The notes under the pieces are model-generated. The model was not told the origin of the DNA and searched no databases. It was given only the letters and a program-made list of their open reading frames with translations. DNA of 64,000 nt from Saprospiraceae bacterium (lineage in GTDB: Bacteria; Bacteroidota; Bacteroidia; Chitinophagales; Saprospiraceae): positions 220,001 through 284,000 of the forward strand of contig JADJLQ010000001.1 in NCBI GenBank assembly GCA_016709995.1. The letters run 5' to 3'. Below are positions 18,348 to 27,025 of this stretch, one piece after another. Each line of letters begins with the position of its first letter. The first letter of the stretch is position 1. The position numbers were made by a program, and so were the translations under genes.

Positions 18348-19112
18348 TTAAATCAAAGATTCTGCCAGGCGCAATCCTTCTAAAGTAAGATGAGGCTGAT
18401 AATCGTCGACTCTATCGCTTAAAGTATGTATCAGCGCACTAAGCCCGCCGGTAGCGACCACATTTAACCTCAGGTTTAATTCTTTTTCCTGAGCGGAGAT
18501 AATCCCTCTAACCAAACCATCGTATCCAAACATGATACCTGATTGGATCGCGTGCTCCGTATTTTGACCCAGGGCGGAGCTGGGCATGTGAAGCTGGACA
18601 TCAGACAATTGAGCTGCATTGGAAGTAAGTGCCCTTACGGCAGTATATAAGCCAGGAGCTATACTAACGCCAATGATTTTACCGGTTTTGTCTATCGTAG
18701 TAAAACTCATGGCGGTACCAAAGTCCACGATAATAGAATCAGTATGGTACATCGAATGTGCGGCCAGGGCATTTGCCACTAGATCTGTACCTATTTCATC
18801 GGGTTTTAGTATGGTCAGGGGAAGTTTATGATATTGGGACTGATCCAGGAATTTGACTGAAGTGTTAAAAAATTGATTTAAATATTGGAGGATAGGCTTG
18901 GTCGCCATAGGTACCACGCTACTCATGACAAGCCTGACTGAGTCCGAAGGCCCCCACTTTTCGTGTACCAGGGAAAGCAATTCAAGGAATGCATTAGGGT
19001 TTTCAACAATGCTTAAGGTATTCATTCTCATCGTTTTTGGTATAGTTTGGCCCTTACCCCAAAGTCCAAGCACCACATCAGAATTGCCTACATCTATCGC
19101 TAATACATCCAT
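18348..19112 (-). CDS. coaX: Type III pantothenate kinase
   Basis: CoaX phosphorylates pantothenate in the first step of coenzyme A synthesis and belongs to the ASKHA fold. I choose the start giving MDVLAIDVGNSDVVLGLW (254 residues); an upstream ATG at 19142 would add ten residues before the phosphate-binding strand. Family motifs are DVGNSDVV near the N-terminus, PDEIGTDLVANALAAH, IVDFGTAMSFTTID, GVSIAPGL and GYDGLVRGII. CoaX is not inhibited by pantothenate antimetabolites in the way CoaA is. It is a single gene convergent with the LptD-like gene and divergent from scpB. Confidence 0.95.
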   Translation of the reverse strand: MDVLAIDVGNSDVVLGLWGKGQTIPKTMRMNTLSIVENPNAFLELLSLVHEKWGPSDSVRLVMSSVVPMATKPILQYLNQFFNTSVKFLDQSQYHKLPLTILKPDEIGTDLVANALAAHSMYHTDSIIVDFGTAMSFTTIDKTGKIIGVSIAPGLYTAVRALTSNAAQLSDVQLHMPSSALGQNTEHAIQSGIMFGYDGLVRGIISAQEKELNLRLNVVATGGLSALIHTLSDRVDDYQPHLTLEGLRLAESLI

Positions 19113-19236
19113 ATGAACTGCAAAATATTGATTGTTAGTCAATTATTGTAGATCAGGCGGCACGTAATTCTACGAGCCGGATAGCGCTTTTGCGTTTCAA
19201 AGGAGAGTAATATGAGGATAACTGAAAAAACTGGGT

Positions 19237-19244
19237 TAATTTTG
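19237..19244 (+). promoter_or_regulatory. Putative -7 promoter element before scpB
   Basis: TAATTTTG matches TAnnTTTG and lies 22 bases before the scpB GTG start, giving a very short leader. No good -33 TTTG is evident at the proper distance. Confidence 0.35.
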
Positions 19245-19266
19245 GCGCTTTAAAAAACCGACTGAA

Positions 19267-19875
19267 GTGGAATTATTTGAATTGCAAATCGAGAGCCTGA
19301 TATTTGTTTCTTCTGAGCCATTGGGGTTAGATGATATCGTGGCTTGTCTTGAATCTTATCATAAAGAAAAGGTCGAACGCGCTTTGGTTTTAGAATCTCT
19401 GGATGCTATTAAATCGAAGTATTTGCAGGAAGATTATGCTTTTGAGTTGATGGAGATAGCAGATGGATATCAATTTATGACCAAAGGTGCTTACCATCCG
19501 ATAGTGAAGACTTTTTTGAATCAAATGAATCAAAAAAGACTCAGTCGCACCGCTCTGGAGACTCTAGCCATTATCGCATACAAACAGCCTGTATCAAAGC
19601 CAGAGATTGAACGAATCCGGGGTGTAAACTGTGATCACACTATTCAAAAGCTACTTGAAAAGGAATTAATATCCATTGAAGGGAGAGGTGAAGGCCCAGG
19701 TAAACCAATATTGTATGTGACCAGCGAAAAATTTATGAACTATTTTGGTCTTAAAAGCATTGATCAATTACCTACCATCAAAGAGTTTGAAGGTGGATTT
19801 AACGAAGTTGGCGAAGAGATCCCGATCGAGCGTATGATCACGGACCTCGACGCAGAAATAGCACCAGAACATTAA
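19267..19875 (+). CDS. scpB: Segregation and condensation protein B
   Basis: ScpB is the winged-helix partner of the SMC-ScpA complex that organises and segregates the chromosome. The 202-residue protein begins ELFELQIESLIFVSSEPL and contains the family core LSRTALETLAIIAYKQPVSKPEIERIRGVNCDHTIQKLL, GRGEGPGKPILY, and TSEKFMNYFGL. The start is GTG: the in-frame stop TAA at 19237-19239 leaves no ATG upstream. A short acidic tail follows. scpA and smc are not in the window. The DUF2480 gene begins 3 bases after the stop. Confidence 0.95.
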   Translation: MELFELQIESLIFVSSEPLGLDDIVACLESYHKEKVERALVLESLDAIKSKYLQEDYAFELMEIADGYQFMTKGAYHPIVKTFLNQMNQKRLSRTALETLAIIAYKQPVSKPEIERIRGVNCDHTIQKLLEKELISIEGRGEGPGKPILYVTSEKFMNYFGLKSIDQLPTIKEFEGGFNEVGEEIPIERMITDLDAEIAPEH

Positions 19876-19878
19876 TCA

Positions 19879-20403
19879 ATGGCAGAATCAGATACCATAT
19901 TAGTCAATAGAGTCGCGGAAAGCGAGCTTCAAACTGTGGCCTTGGATCAGTTGGTTCAAAAAGGATCTATCCTGCCATTTGATCTGCAACCGTTTTTATT
20001 TAAAGGCTTGATTGTGAAGGAAAAAGACTTCCGGGAATCACTCAAAAATATTGATTGGTCGGAGTTTAAAGGAAAAACATTAGCTGTATTTTGTAGCTCA
20101 GAAGCCATTATCCCGATGTGGGCTTATATGTTAGTGGCTATTTATGCTACACCATTTACCTCTGGAATTTATTTTGGAAGAATTGAACAAGTGTATGAGT
20201 CCCTATTGCTTCATCAAATAAGCTCCAGGGACTGGTCTGATATGGAAGGAAAGCGAGTGGTCATAAAGGGATGCAGTGATGATGAACTGCCTGCATCAGC
20301 TTACCTGGCTATTGCCAACAAACTACAACCCCTCGTACAAAGCCTGATGTATGGAGAGCCATGTAGCACAGTGCCTATATTTAAAAGACCCAGGGTGGTC
20401 TGA
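19879..20403 (+). CDS. DUF2480 family protein
   Basis: The 174-residue protein matches DUF2480, a family found mainly in Bacteroidota. Signature segments are NRVAESELQTVALDQL near the N-terminus, DLQPFLFKGLIVKEKDFR, the hydrophobic AVFCSSEAIIPMWAYMLVA and the cysteine-containing VVIKGCSDDELPASAY. The pattern of CSSEAIIPMWA and KGC recalls sulfur-handling proteins, but no function is established to my knowledge. It is tightly linked to scpB (3-base gap). Confidence 0.8.
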   Translation: MAESDTILVNRVAESELQTVALDQLVQKGSILPFDLQPFLFKGLIVKEKDFRESLKNIDWSEFKGKTLAVFCSSEAIIPMWAYMLVAIYATPFTSGIYFGRIEQVYESLLLHQISSRDWSDMEGKRVVIKGCSDDELPASAYLAIANKLQPLVQSLMYGEPCSTVPIFKRPRVV

Positions 20404-20422
20404 AATCGAATTATTCTTTCAA

Positions 20423-20449
20423 GACGATTATAATTGTTCTCAAATCGTC
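20423..20449. repeat. 7-bp inverted repeat after the DUF2480 gene
   Basis: GACGATT (20423-20429) and AATCGTC (20443-20449) flank a 13-base loop, 20 bases after the stop of the scpB-DUF2480 pair. It could be a weak transcription stop, but no T-run follows. Confidence 0.3.
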
Positions 20450-20475
20450 AAATACGGTTAAACTTTGTTCAAAGG

Positions 20476-20506
20476 TTGAATGCAAGTCTCAATAAGGGTA
20501 AATTTG
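20476..20506 (+). promoter_or_regulatory. Putative promoter of the lytic transglycosylase gene
   Basis: TAAATTTG (20499-20506) matches the TAnnTTTG -7 element, and a TTG at 20476-20478 lies 20 bases upstream as a partial -33 element. The start codon is 61 bases downstream. Confidence 0.45.
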
Positions 20507-20567
20507 GACATTTTGGGCACGATGATTGAATATAATAGTGCCATCTAACTCTTAAAATTTTGTTGTT

Positions 20568-21482
20568 ATGAATATATGGATGTCAAGGTTTTCTTATTTT
20601 ATGGCAGGTATATTGAGTATGTTGCTCTTTATATCATATGTTACACCAAATGAATCGTCAAAACTAAAGGCGGCTCCGGTAGCGACGGTCGTGCCTCAAA
20701 ACATTCATTCAGTCCCGATTAGGGATAAATATACATTCGCAGGAGAATCTGTGCCTATACAAAATATCGATGTCCGGGAGCGATTGGATAGAGAGCTGTT
20801 GGTCAATACATACTGGCATTCAAATACAGTACTTTGTATTAAAACGGCTCAACGGTATTTTCCTATTATTGAAAAAACGCTCGCTGAATTCAGGATCCCT
20901 CTGGATTTTAAATATATCCCTGTGATCGAAACTTCCTTGAGAAATGAGACTTCGCCAGCTGGTGCAAAAGGTATTTGGCAGTTTATGAAACCTGTAGCAG
21001 ACTCTTATAAATTGCAAATCGATGAAGAAGTTGATGAACGATATCATTTTGAAAAGGCCACTATAGCCGCCTGCCAGCATTTGTTGCGGTACAAACAACG
21101 GTTTGGATCCTGGACCCTGGCTGCAGCAGCCTATAATGCCGGTGAAGGCAACTTGAATAAAGAACTTTCGAGACAAGGAGAAGATTCATATTATGACCTC
21201 AACATCAATGATGAGTCTTCCAGGTACATATTTAGATTGTTGGCTATGAAAGACATTATCGAACATCCTGACGATTATGGATTTTTTATTGATACCAAAG
21301 ATCGATACAGTGATATAAAAACCAAATCAATAGAAGTAAATAGTTCGATTCCTGACCTGGGAGCATGGGCAAGACAACACGGGACTACCTATCGAATGCT
21401 AAAAGTGCTCAACCCATGGCTCAGGTCCAGTACCCTTACTAAAAAGCCTAATAAGATTTATTATATAGAAATTCCTTTTTGA
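20568..21482 (+). CDS. Lytic murein transglycosylase (MltD-like, SLT domain)
   Basis: The enzyme would cleave peptidoglycan glycan strands, forming 1,6-anhydro ends. The 304-residue protein has an N-terminal hydrophobic segment (about 7-25), an SLT domain with catalytic Glu121 in VIETSLRNETSPAGAKGIWQ, then AAYNAGEGN and SRYIFRLLAMKDII. The C-terminal part (about 255-304, SIPDLGAWARQHGTTYRML, LNPWLRS) resembles the region between SLT and LysM domains in MltD. No full LysM repeat is present, so it is a short version. It stands alone, with a gap of about 165 bases upstream. Confidence 0.88.
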   Translation: MNIWMSRFSYFMAGILSMLLFISYVTPNESSKLKAAPVATVVPQNIHSVPIRDKYTFAGESVPIQNIDVRERLDRELLVNTYWHSNTVLCIKTAQRYFPIIEKTLAEFRIPLDFKYIPVIETSLRNETSPAGAKGIWQFMKPVADSYKLQIDEEVDERYHFEKATIAACQHLLRYKQRFGSWTLAAAAYNAGEGNLNKELSRQGEDSYYDLNINDESSRYIFRLLAMKDIIEHPDDYGFFIDTKDRYSDIKTKSIEVNSSIPDLGAWARQHGTTYRMLKVLNPWLRSSTLTKKPNKIYYIEIPF

Positions 21483-21561
21483 TCAGGAGGTTGAATCTAC
21501 CTGTCTTGACTGTGGCTATCTTGGCAAATAAATTACACACACTATTGAATCCTCCTGGCGT

Positions 21562-23607
21562 CTAATTTTGGCCCAAAGAGCCAGTCGCCTTTGACTTAAA
21601 GGTTTGTTGAGCACAGTTCAAAAATTGCTGGTATTCGGTGATACTGCTATGATATCCTCGTGCAGGTACCAGGATTTCCTGGTCAAATGGATCGATTGGT
21701 ACATACAGCGGCTGGGAGTTTTGTTGGAAATTGACGATCTGAAAATCTTCCCATTTATTGCCAATATTTCTAAGCTTTTTACTGGTGCTGATAGAGTAAG
21801 TAAGCTGATCAAGAGGAGTCTCATCATCGCAATAGAGTGATACCAATACAAAATCATTTTTAAGTTTGCTCCAAACCATTTCATCTATCCAGATATTTTC
21901 TTCAGTCTTACGACAATTGACACAACCATACCCTGTAAAATCTAAAAGTACAGGTTTGCCGATTTCTTTGGCATAGGTGACCCCTTCTGTATAATCTTTA
22001 AAACAATCCAGATTATTGGCACATTTTGAATAGGAGGGGAACCTTTGTTTTAAATTTAGATCGCCAATCTGTTGGGGTTTGAAAAAATTATAATAGGCAG
22101 GGGGTGCAAGACCACTGAGTAGGGATAAGGATTGATAAGAGTGGGTCTTTTGGTTGGTGAAAAAACCTGTACATAAATATAAGGTCCATGCCAATGACAA
22201 CCCGGCGAAAGCCCAACGCAAAGGTGTTTTTTTCTTCAGCGGACTATCATGAGGAAATCTGATCCAACCCAATAAATAAGCAGACATGCCTGCAAACAGC
22301 AGAATCCATAACCCCATAAATAATTCATATCTCAAAAATCCCCAATGTGAGGTCATATCTGAAACGGAAAGGAATTTTAAAGCTAAGGCAAGCTCAAGAA
22401 AGCCGAGTACTACCTTGACACTATTCATCCAGCTTCCAGACTTGGGTAGGGATTGGAGCCATGCAGGAAAGGCTGCAAACAGACCAAACGGCAATGCCAA
22501 TGCTAAAGCAAAACCAAACATGACGATGGCTGGGCCTATGGTGGAGGTAGCTGATTGTACCAAAGCGGTACCGATGATCGGTCCAGTACACGAAAAAGAG
22601 ACAATAGCAAGGGTAAAAGCCATGAAAAATATGCCTATCATGCTTCCGTTGCGACCCAGGGCATCGGTCTTGGTACTCCAGCTGCTGGGTAGAGTGATCT
22701 CATAATATCCAAAAAATGATAAGGCAAATACTACAAATACAACAAAAAATATCAGATTGGCCAGCCAATTTGTAGACAGGTCATTCAATGCGGTAGCCCC
22801 AAATAGCGAGGTGATCAGAAGTCCAATGCCGACATATATCGCGATGATAGACAGTCCATATAAAATCCCGTTGCGAATACCAGAAGCCCTGTCCTTACTG
22901 CTTTTTGTAAAATAACTTACGGTCAGTGGAATCAGGGGGAATACACATGGGGTCAGGAGTGCGAGTAGGCCTCCCAAAAAACCGAAAAAGAAGGTAAGTA
23001 AATGAGATTGACTAATCTGCTTTTCTTCTGTGGTACAGGTGCTTTTGACAGTGGAGTAGCTGGTCTGCAAGCTTGATATGGATTGATCTATCGTGTGATC
23101 ATTGTCTGTGGATGTAGTTGTATTTGCTTCAGAACTTACCTGCCCGGTATTGGTAGCACTAGCAACCTGGAATGTGAAATCATAGTCATCCATGATGCAT
23201 CTTTCACTGTTACATACCTGACCATTTTTGTATCCTGTGATGGGCTTTTGGGGATCAATGATTTCTACTAATTGGGTGAATGACGCACTCTCAATGATCT
23301 TCACTACCTCTGTCTCAAATACACTATCATATATTTTTTTGATATGACCTGATTCTTCTGTCCTTCCGATAAATCTGATATTGGACGAATCTTCATAATT
23401 AAACTCAATCGGCATCACCGGGCTATCCGGATTGTCCTGGTATTGGCTATATGTACCCCAATCATGGTCTAATTTAACTTCATAGATGAGCTTATATTGA
23501 GTATCGTTTACTTTTTCAATGCGGTGAGACCAATGCGCCGGTTTTAGGATGCCAGGAGTCGCCTGGAAATAAAATAAGGCAAATAAAGAATATAAAAGAT
23601 ACTGCAT
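21562..23607 (-). CDS. dsbD: Thiol:disulfide interchange protein DsbD
   Basis: DsbD carries reducing power from cytoplasmic thioredoxin across the inner membrane to periplasmic thiol proteins. The 681-residue protein has a signal peptide, an N-terminal DsbD-alpha-like domain (about 20-150, with a Cys132/Cys137 pair), a CcdA-like membrane domain of about eight helices (about 203-480, with Cys221 in LLTPCVFPLIP and a second Cys in VSFSCTGPIIG) and a C-terminal thioredoxin domain with YGCVNCRK (Cys562/Cys565). All redox cysteines are present. It follows a separate alpha-domain protein by 9 bases. The short final hydrophilic tail is not conserved. Confidence 0.9.
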   Translation of the reverse strand: MQYLLYSLFALFYFQATPGILKPAHWSHRIEKVNDTQYKLIYEVKLDHDWGTYSQYQDNPDSPVMPIEFNYEDSSNIRFIGRTEESGHIKKIYDSVFETEVVKIIESASFTQLVEIIDPQKPITGYKNGQVCNSERCIMDDYDFTFQVASATNTGQVSSEANTTTSTDNDHTIDQSISSLQTSYSTVKSTCTTEEKQISQSHLLTFFFGFLGGLLALLTPCVFPLIPLTVSYFTKSSKDRASGIRNGILYGLSIIAIYVGIGLLITSLFGATALNDLSTNWLANLIFFVVFVVFALSFFGYYEITLPSSWSTKTDALGRNGSMIGIFFMAFTLAIVSFSCTGPIIGTALVQSATSTIGPAIVMFGFALALALPFGLFAAFPAWLQSLPKSGSWMNSVKVVLGFLELALALKFLSVSDMTSHWGFLRYELFMGLWILLFAGMSAYLLGWIRFPHDSPLKKKTPLRWAFAGLSLAWTLYLCTGFFTNQKTHSYQSLSLLSGLAPPAYYNFFKPQQIGDLNLKQRFPSYSKCANNLDCFKDYTEGVTYAKEIGKPVLLDFTGYGCVNCRKTEENIWIDEMVWSKLKNDFVLVSLYCDDETPLDQLTYSISTSKKLRNIGNKWEDFQIVNFQQNSQPLYVPIDPFDQEILVPARGYHSSITEYQQFLNCAQQTFKSKATGSLGQN

Positions 23608-23616
23608 AAAAGAGAT

Positions 23617-24063
23617 TTAATTGATCATCTTAGAAAGATCGATACTGAATGGTACTTGCCTCGGAGGAAGGCATTGTGCATCATTGCAACACATATACTC
23701 TATATTGCCAGTGATGGGTTTTGAAATATCTTTGATCTTAATTTTTTGTGTAAAGACGCCCTTATGCTTGATTTTGATCACTTCCATCCCAAACATGTCG
23801 TCCATGGTTTTTTTGATATCGCCCGTTTCGGCATTTTTTCCAATCATTTGGAATAAATCTGGCGCATCATATGCGATTGTGGTTCTGACCGGGCCGTCAT
23901 CACTGGCCAGATATTGAGAGTAAATATTCCATCCATCTTCGATCGTAGCTGTAAAAACCAATTCATATTCATCAGTACTTATTTTTTGTGCAGAAGTGTT
24001 CCAGGTCACAGGACTTTTTCCATGGATAAAAAATAAGCTACAAACTATAAGGTATAAAGGCAT
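23617..24063 (-). CDS. Secreted DsbD N-terminal-domain protein
   Basis: The 148-residue protein consists of a signal peptide and one domain equivalent to the N-terminal domain of the adjacent DsbD: IEDGWNIYSQYLASDDGPV parallels LDHDWGTYSQYQDNPDSPV there. Its cysteines are in YMCCNDAQCLPP (125, 126, 131), comparable with the Cys132/Cys137 pair of DsbD. It looks like a tandem duplication of that domain, freed from the membrane. It may be an extra periplasmic acceptor of electrons from DsbD. It ends 9 bases before the DsbD start. Confidence 0.8.
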   Translation of the reverse strand: MPLYLIVCSLFFIHGKSPVTWNTSAQKISTDEYELVFTATIEDGWNIYSQYLASDDGPVRTTIAYDAPDLFQMIGKNAETGDIKKTMDDMFGMEVIKIKHKGVFTQKIKIKDISKPITGNIEYMCCNDAQCLPPRQVPFSIDLSKMIN

Positions 24064-24129
24064 AGATTGGAAAAATATGTCACAAAATTACGCGATTAAC
24101 ACATGTACTAATGACTGATTAAGAAATAA

Positions 24130-24849
24130 TTAACTGGCTAATACTTTTCTTTGAGCAAGTCGACGAATCATAGATTGAAACATAATGAGTCCATCAGAAT
24201 TGCCAAGGACATCCTCTGAAGCCCTTTCCGGATGCGGCATCATACCATACACATTTCTGCCCCTGTTGCAGATACCGGCTATATTTTTCAGAGAGCCATT
24301 GATGTTGGCATCCTCTGTGAGTGTTCCATTTTGATCACAGTATTTAAATATAATCTGGTCATGCAGCAAAAGTTGTTGGAGAGTGACATCATCAGCATGA
24401 TATCTTCCATCAGCATGGGCGATTGGGATTTTGACAATATCGCTCACTGACATCATGGAGGTAATGATGCTGTCTGTGGTGATGGTCTTGAGGAAAACAT
24501 TGTCACAAATAAACTTTTGATCACGATTGGCTAGCAATACACCAGGCAGTAAGCCAGCTTCGCATAATATTTGGAAACCATTGCAAATACCCCATACGAA
24601 TCCACCGCTAGCTGCGAATCTGCTTAGGTCAGGCATTATATTGGCATACCTGGCAATGGCACCGGAACGCAAATAATCACCATATGAAAATCCACCAGGC
24701 AGGAAGACTGCATCCAGGTAAGGTAATGAATGCGTTTTGTGCCATATTTTTTCGACATGCAATTTGCAGACCTCTCCCAGTACATGTATGAGATCATCAT
24801 CACAATTAGAACCGGGAAAAACTACTACACCACACTTTAATACTGACAT
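24130..24849 (-). CDS. purQ: Phosphoribosylformylglycinamidine synthase subunit PurQ
   Basis: PurQ is the glutaminase subunit that feeds ammonia to PurL in the fourth step of purine synthesis. The 239-residue class I amidotransferase shows FPGSNCDDD, FLPGGFSYGDYLRSGAIA, the nucleophile Cys89 in WGICNGFQIL and the His-Glu pair in MMPHPERASED (His206, Glu208). Conserved AHADGRYHAD is present. This is the separate small-subunit form; purL and purS are not in the window. It begins 12 bases after the DUF6427 gene. Confidence 0.96.
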   Translation of the reverse strand: MSVLKCGVVVFPGSNCDDDLIHVLGEVCKLHVEKIWHKTHSLPYLDAVFLPGGFSYGDYLRSGAIARYANIMPDLSRFAASGGFVWGICNGFQILCEAGLLPGVLLANRDQKFICDNVFLKTITTDSIITSMMSVSDIVKIPIAHADGRYHADDVTLQQLLLHDQIIFKYCDQNGTLTEDANINGSLKNIAGICNRGRNVYGMMPHPERASEDVLGNSDGLIMFQSMIRRLAQRKVLAS

Positions 24850-24861
24850 GATCTGAAGAAA

Positions 24862-25812
24862 TTAAAATTTAAAATAATAAAAAACCTGCATGACCAGCAC
24901 CGTAAAAAAAAGCAGAAAGTGAATCATCTCAGGTACATTAAAATTTTTGAAATGAGAAAATAGTAAACCAATAAAGATGCCAATCATCGGCGCTGCAAAT
25001 AGCATAACCTCCATAGTGAAAGGCCGGTGTGATAATGCAGCCAAAATAGATATAATAATTGCCAGATACAGGATATCTATCTTTTTCTGAGCTTGTATAT
25101 GTTTTTTCTTTCTAAACTCATTATACAGGACAAATAAAAATAAAATCAAAAACACGAAACCAATGTACTTGTACAAAGAGATGGCATCAGGAACTTTAGA
25201 AAATAAGTCAAATCCAACCTGGCTTATCATCTCGTCTATCATCGGACCGGTCTGTCCGGTCCAAACATGATAGGTAATCCAAAGAAACCACGGGATAACT
25301 CCACCGATAAGGATTTGAATCAGGTGGACCAATTCCATTTTTTTAAGATTAGTTATACCTATAAAGATTAATAAAAGGTACCATAACATTGGTAGACAAA
25401 TAATCGATGCGATGCCTATCAAAAAAGCGGCATTAAAGATGTGTACAGCAGGGTTGGATACTTTATATATCTGGAAAAGTTCGTGTAAGGCCCAGATGAC
25501 AAAAAAATTAGCTATATGTATATCGGGTTTGTTCCAAAACTCCGGAAGGATCACTGAGAATAGAATAAAAAACAAGCCCGGAAACAGCATAATGTCCCTA
25601 TGTATTCGATTTTCTATCACTAATCGATTAATAAAAACAGCTAGTATGAATAATATTAAAACCTGTACTATCGGACGAAAAGGTCCAAACTGGAGTCCTT
25701 GGGTGTCATGCAATTTGAATCCAAATATGGCAGGTATGATCTGGAGTATCAATGCATAGAACAATAGCAAAAGGCTATTAAAAAAACTATTTTTTCTAAA
25801 TAAAGAAAGCAT
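24862..25812 (-). CDS. DUF6427-like polytopic membrane protein
   Basis: The 316-residue protein has about nine hydrophobic segments spread over its length. It begins MLSLFRKNSFFNSLLLL, the opening typical of a Bacteroidota membrane family (DUF6427). Other segments are WALHELFQIYKVSNPAVHIFNAAFLIGIAS, GGVIPWFLWITYHVWTG and the C-terminal HFLLFFTVLVMQVFYYFKF. I know of no assigned function. It lies directly before purQ on the same strand, a neighbourhood that may be conserved in the phylum. Family name given with moderate confidence. Confidence 0.65.
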   Translation of the reverse strand: MLSLFRKNSFFNSLLLLFYALILQIIPAIFGFKLHDTQGLQFGPFRPIVQVLILFILAVFINRLVIENRIHRDIMLFPGLFFILFSVILPEFWNKPDIHIANFFVIWALHELFQIYKVSNPAVHIFNAAFLIGIASIICLPMLWYLLLIFIGITNLKKMELVHLIQILIGGVIPWFLWITYHVWTGQTGPMIDEMISQVGFDLFSKVPDAISLYKYIGFVFLILFLFVLYNEFRKKKHIQAQKKIDILYLAIIISILAALSHRPFTMEVMLFAAPMIGIFIGLLFSHFKNFNVPEMIHFLLFFTVLVMQVFYYFKF

Positions 25813-26056
25813 GAACAGTCACAAAATTAAAACATTAGACAGGGAGTGCCGCATATCCTGGTTTATATAAATGCGTCGAAGCAGGTAAAATTTTTGGCAA
25901 TGAATCATTTTTAGTTTAAAATATTGTTATTTAGGATATAATAAATATAAATTAGTATAATATGATAAAAATAATCTTCTGCTATTTTTCCGAACAAAGG
26001 CTGAATATATAACGCAGCTAGGACAATAATGGTATCTTGCGGCCTAGTCAGCTAAC
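25813..26056. other. AT-rich divergent intergenic region
   Basis: This 244-base region separates the divergent DUF6427 and polyprenyl synthase genes. The middle (about 25915-25980) is almost entirely A/T and could act as an UP-type promoter region. TATCTTGC at about 26033-26040, 16 bases before the start of the plus-strand gene, is an imperfect -7 element. No ORF or RNA gene is seen. Confidence 0.45.
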
Positions 26057-27025
26057 ATGAATCTTCAGACCATTCAGGCACCGATCGAAAGTGAATTAAA
26101 GGAGTTTGAAAAATATTTCAAAAACTCACTGCGCAGTCAAGTGTCATTATTAGACAAGATCACATATTATATCGTAAAGCGTAAAGGGAAACAAGTACGG
26201 CCGATGTTTGTATTTTTTTGTGCCAAAATGGTCAATGAAATTACGCATGCCACCTTTACAGCTGCTGCATTGGTGGAGATCATACACACCGCTACCCTGG
26301 TCCATGATGATGTGGTCGATGAGTCTATGCAGCGCCGTGGTTTTTTCTCTATCAATGCGCTTTGGAAAAATAAAATAGCGGTTTTGGTCGGGGACTATTT
26401 ATTTTCAACTGGGTTGAATTTGGCATTGGAAGAAAAACAGTATGAAGTCCTGCATATACTCAACAAAGCCATCAAAGAACTCAGCGAAGGCGAACTCCTG
26501 CAAATTGAAAAGGCCCGAAAACTGGATATTGATGAAGCAGTATATTACGAAATCATCCGGCAGAAGACTGCTTCATTGATTGCAGCCTCTTGCGCTGCAG
26601 GGGCGGCCTCAGTGACTTCTGACCAGCAAATTATCTCTCAAATCAAACAGATAGGGGAGTGGATCGGCATGGCTTTTCAGATCAAAGATGATTTGTTTGA
26701 TTTTGGTGATGACAATATTGGAAAACCAACAGGCATAGACATCAAAGAGAAAAAAATGACCTTGCCTCTGATCTATACCTTGAATAAAGTGTCGCCGGAT
26801 GAAAAAAGAGAAATCATCCACATTATCCGCAATCAAAGCGACGATAGGAAAAAAGTCAGAAATATCATCGAAAAGGTGAGAGCTAATGGTGGTCTGGAAT
26901 ACAGCACTCAAAAAATGGAAGAGTTTGCCTTGAAGGCCAAAGAAGCCTTATTTACTTTTCCTCCAGGAGAGGGTCGTGAAGGACTACACGCCTTGATCGA
27001 TTTTACTATAAATCGCAAATCATAA
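26057..27025 (+). CDS. Polyprenyl (octaprenyl-type) diphosphate synthase
   Basis: The enzyme elongates farnesyl diphosphate with isopentenyl diphosphate to make the side chain of menaquinone. The 322-residue protein has both Asp-rich motifs: LVHDDVVDES (Asp84, 85, 88) and QIKDDLFDFGDD (Asp211, 212, 215). GKQVRP and KKMTLPLIY are also present. Small residues ahead of the first Asp-rich motif (AALVEIIHTATLVHDD) fit a long-chain product, but chain length cannot be fixed by reading. Its 3' end overlaps the end of the convergent murA gene by six bases. Confidence 0.93.
   Translation: MNLQTIQAPIESELKEFEKYFKNSLRSQVSLLDKITYYIVKRKGKQVRPMFVFFCAKMVNEITHATFTAAALVEIIHTATLVHDDVVDESMQRRGFFSINALWKNKIAVLVGDYLFSTGLNLALEEKQYEVLHILNKAIKELSEGELLQIEKARKLDIDEAVYYEIIRQKTASLIAASCAAGAASVTSDQQIISQIKQIGEWIGMAFQIKDDLFDFGDDNIGKPTGIDIKEKKMTLPLIYTLNKVSPDEKREIIHIIRNQSDDRKKVRNIIEKVRANGGLEYSTQKMEEFALKAKEALFTFPPGEGREGLHALIDFTINRKS

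Noticed and set aside
21484..21557. CAGGAGG/CCTCCTG pair as terminator between convergent genes
   Set aside because: Only seven pairs around a loop of 60 bases; too weak to call.
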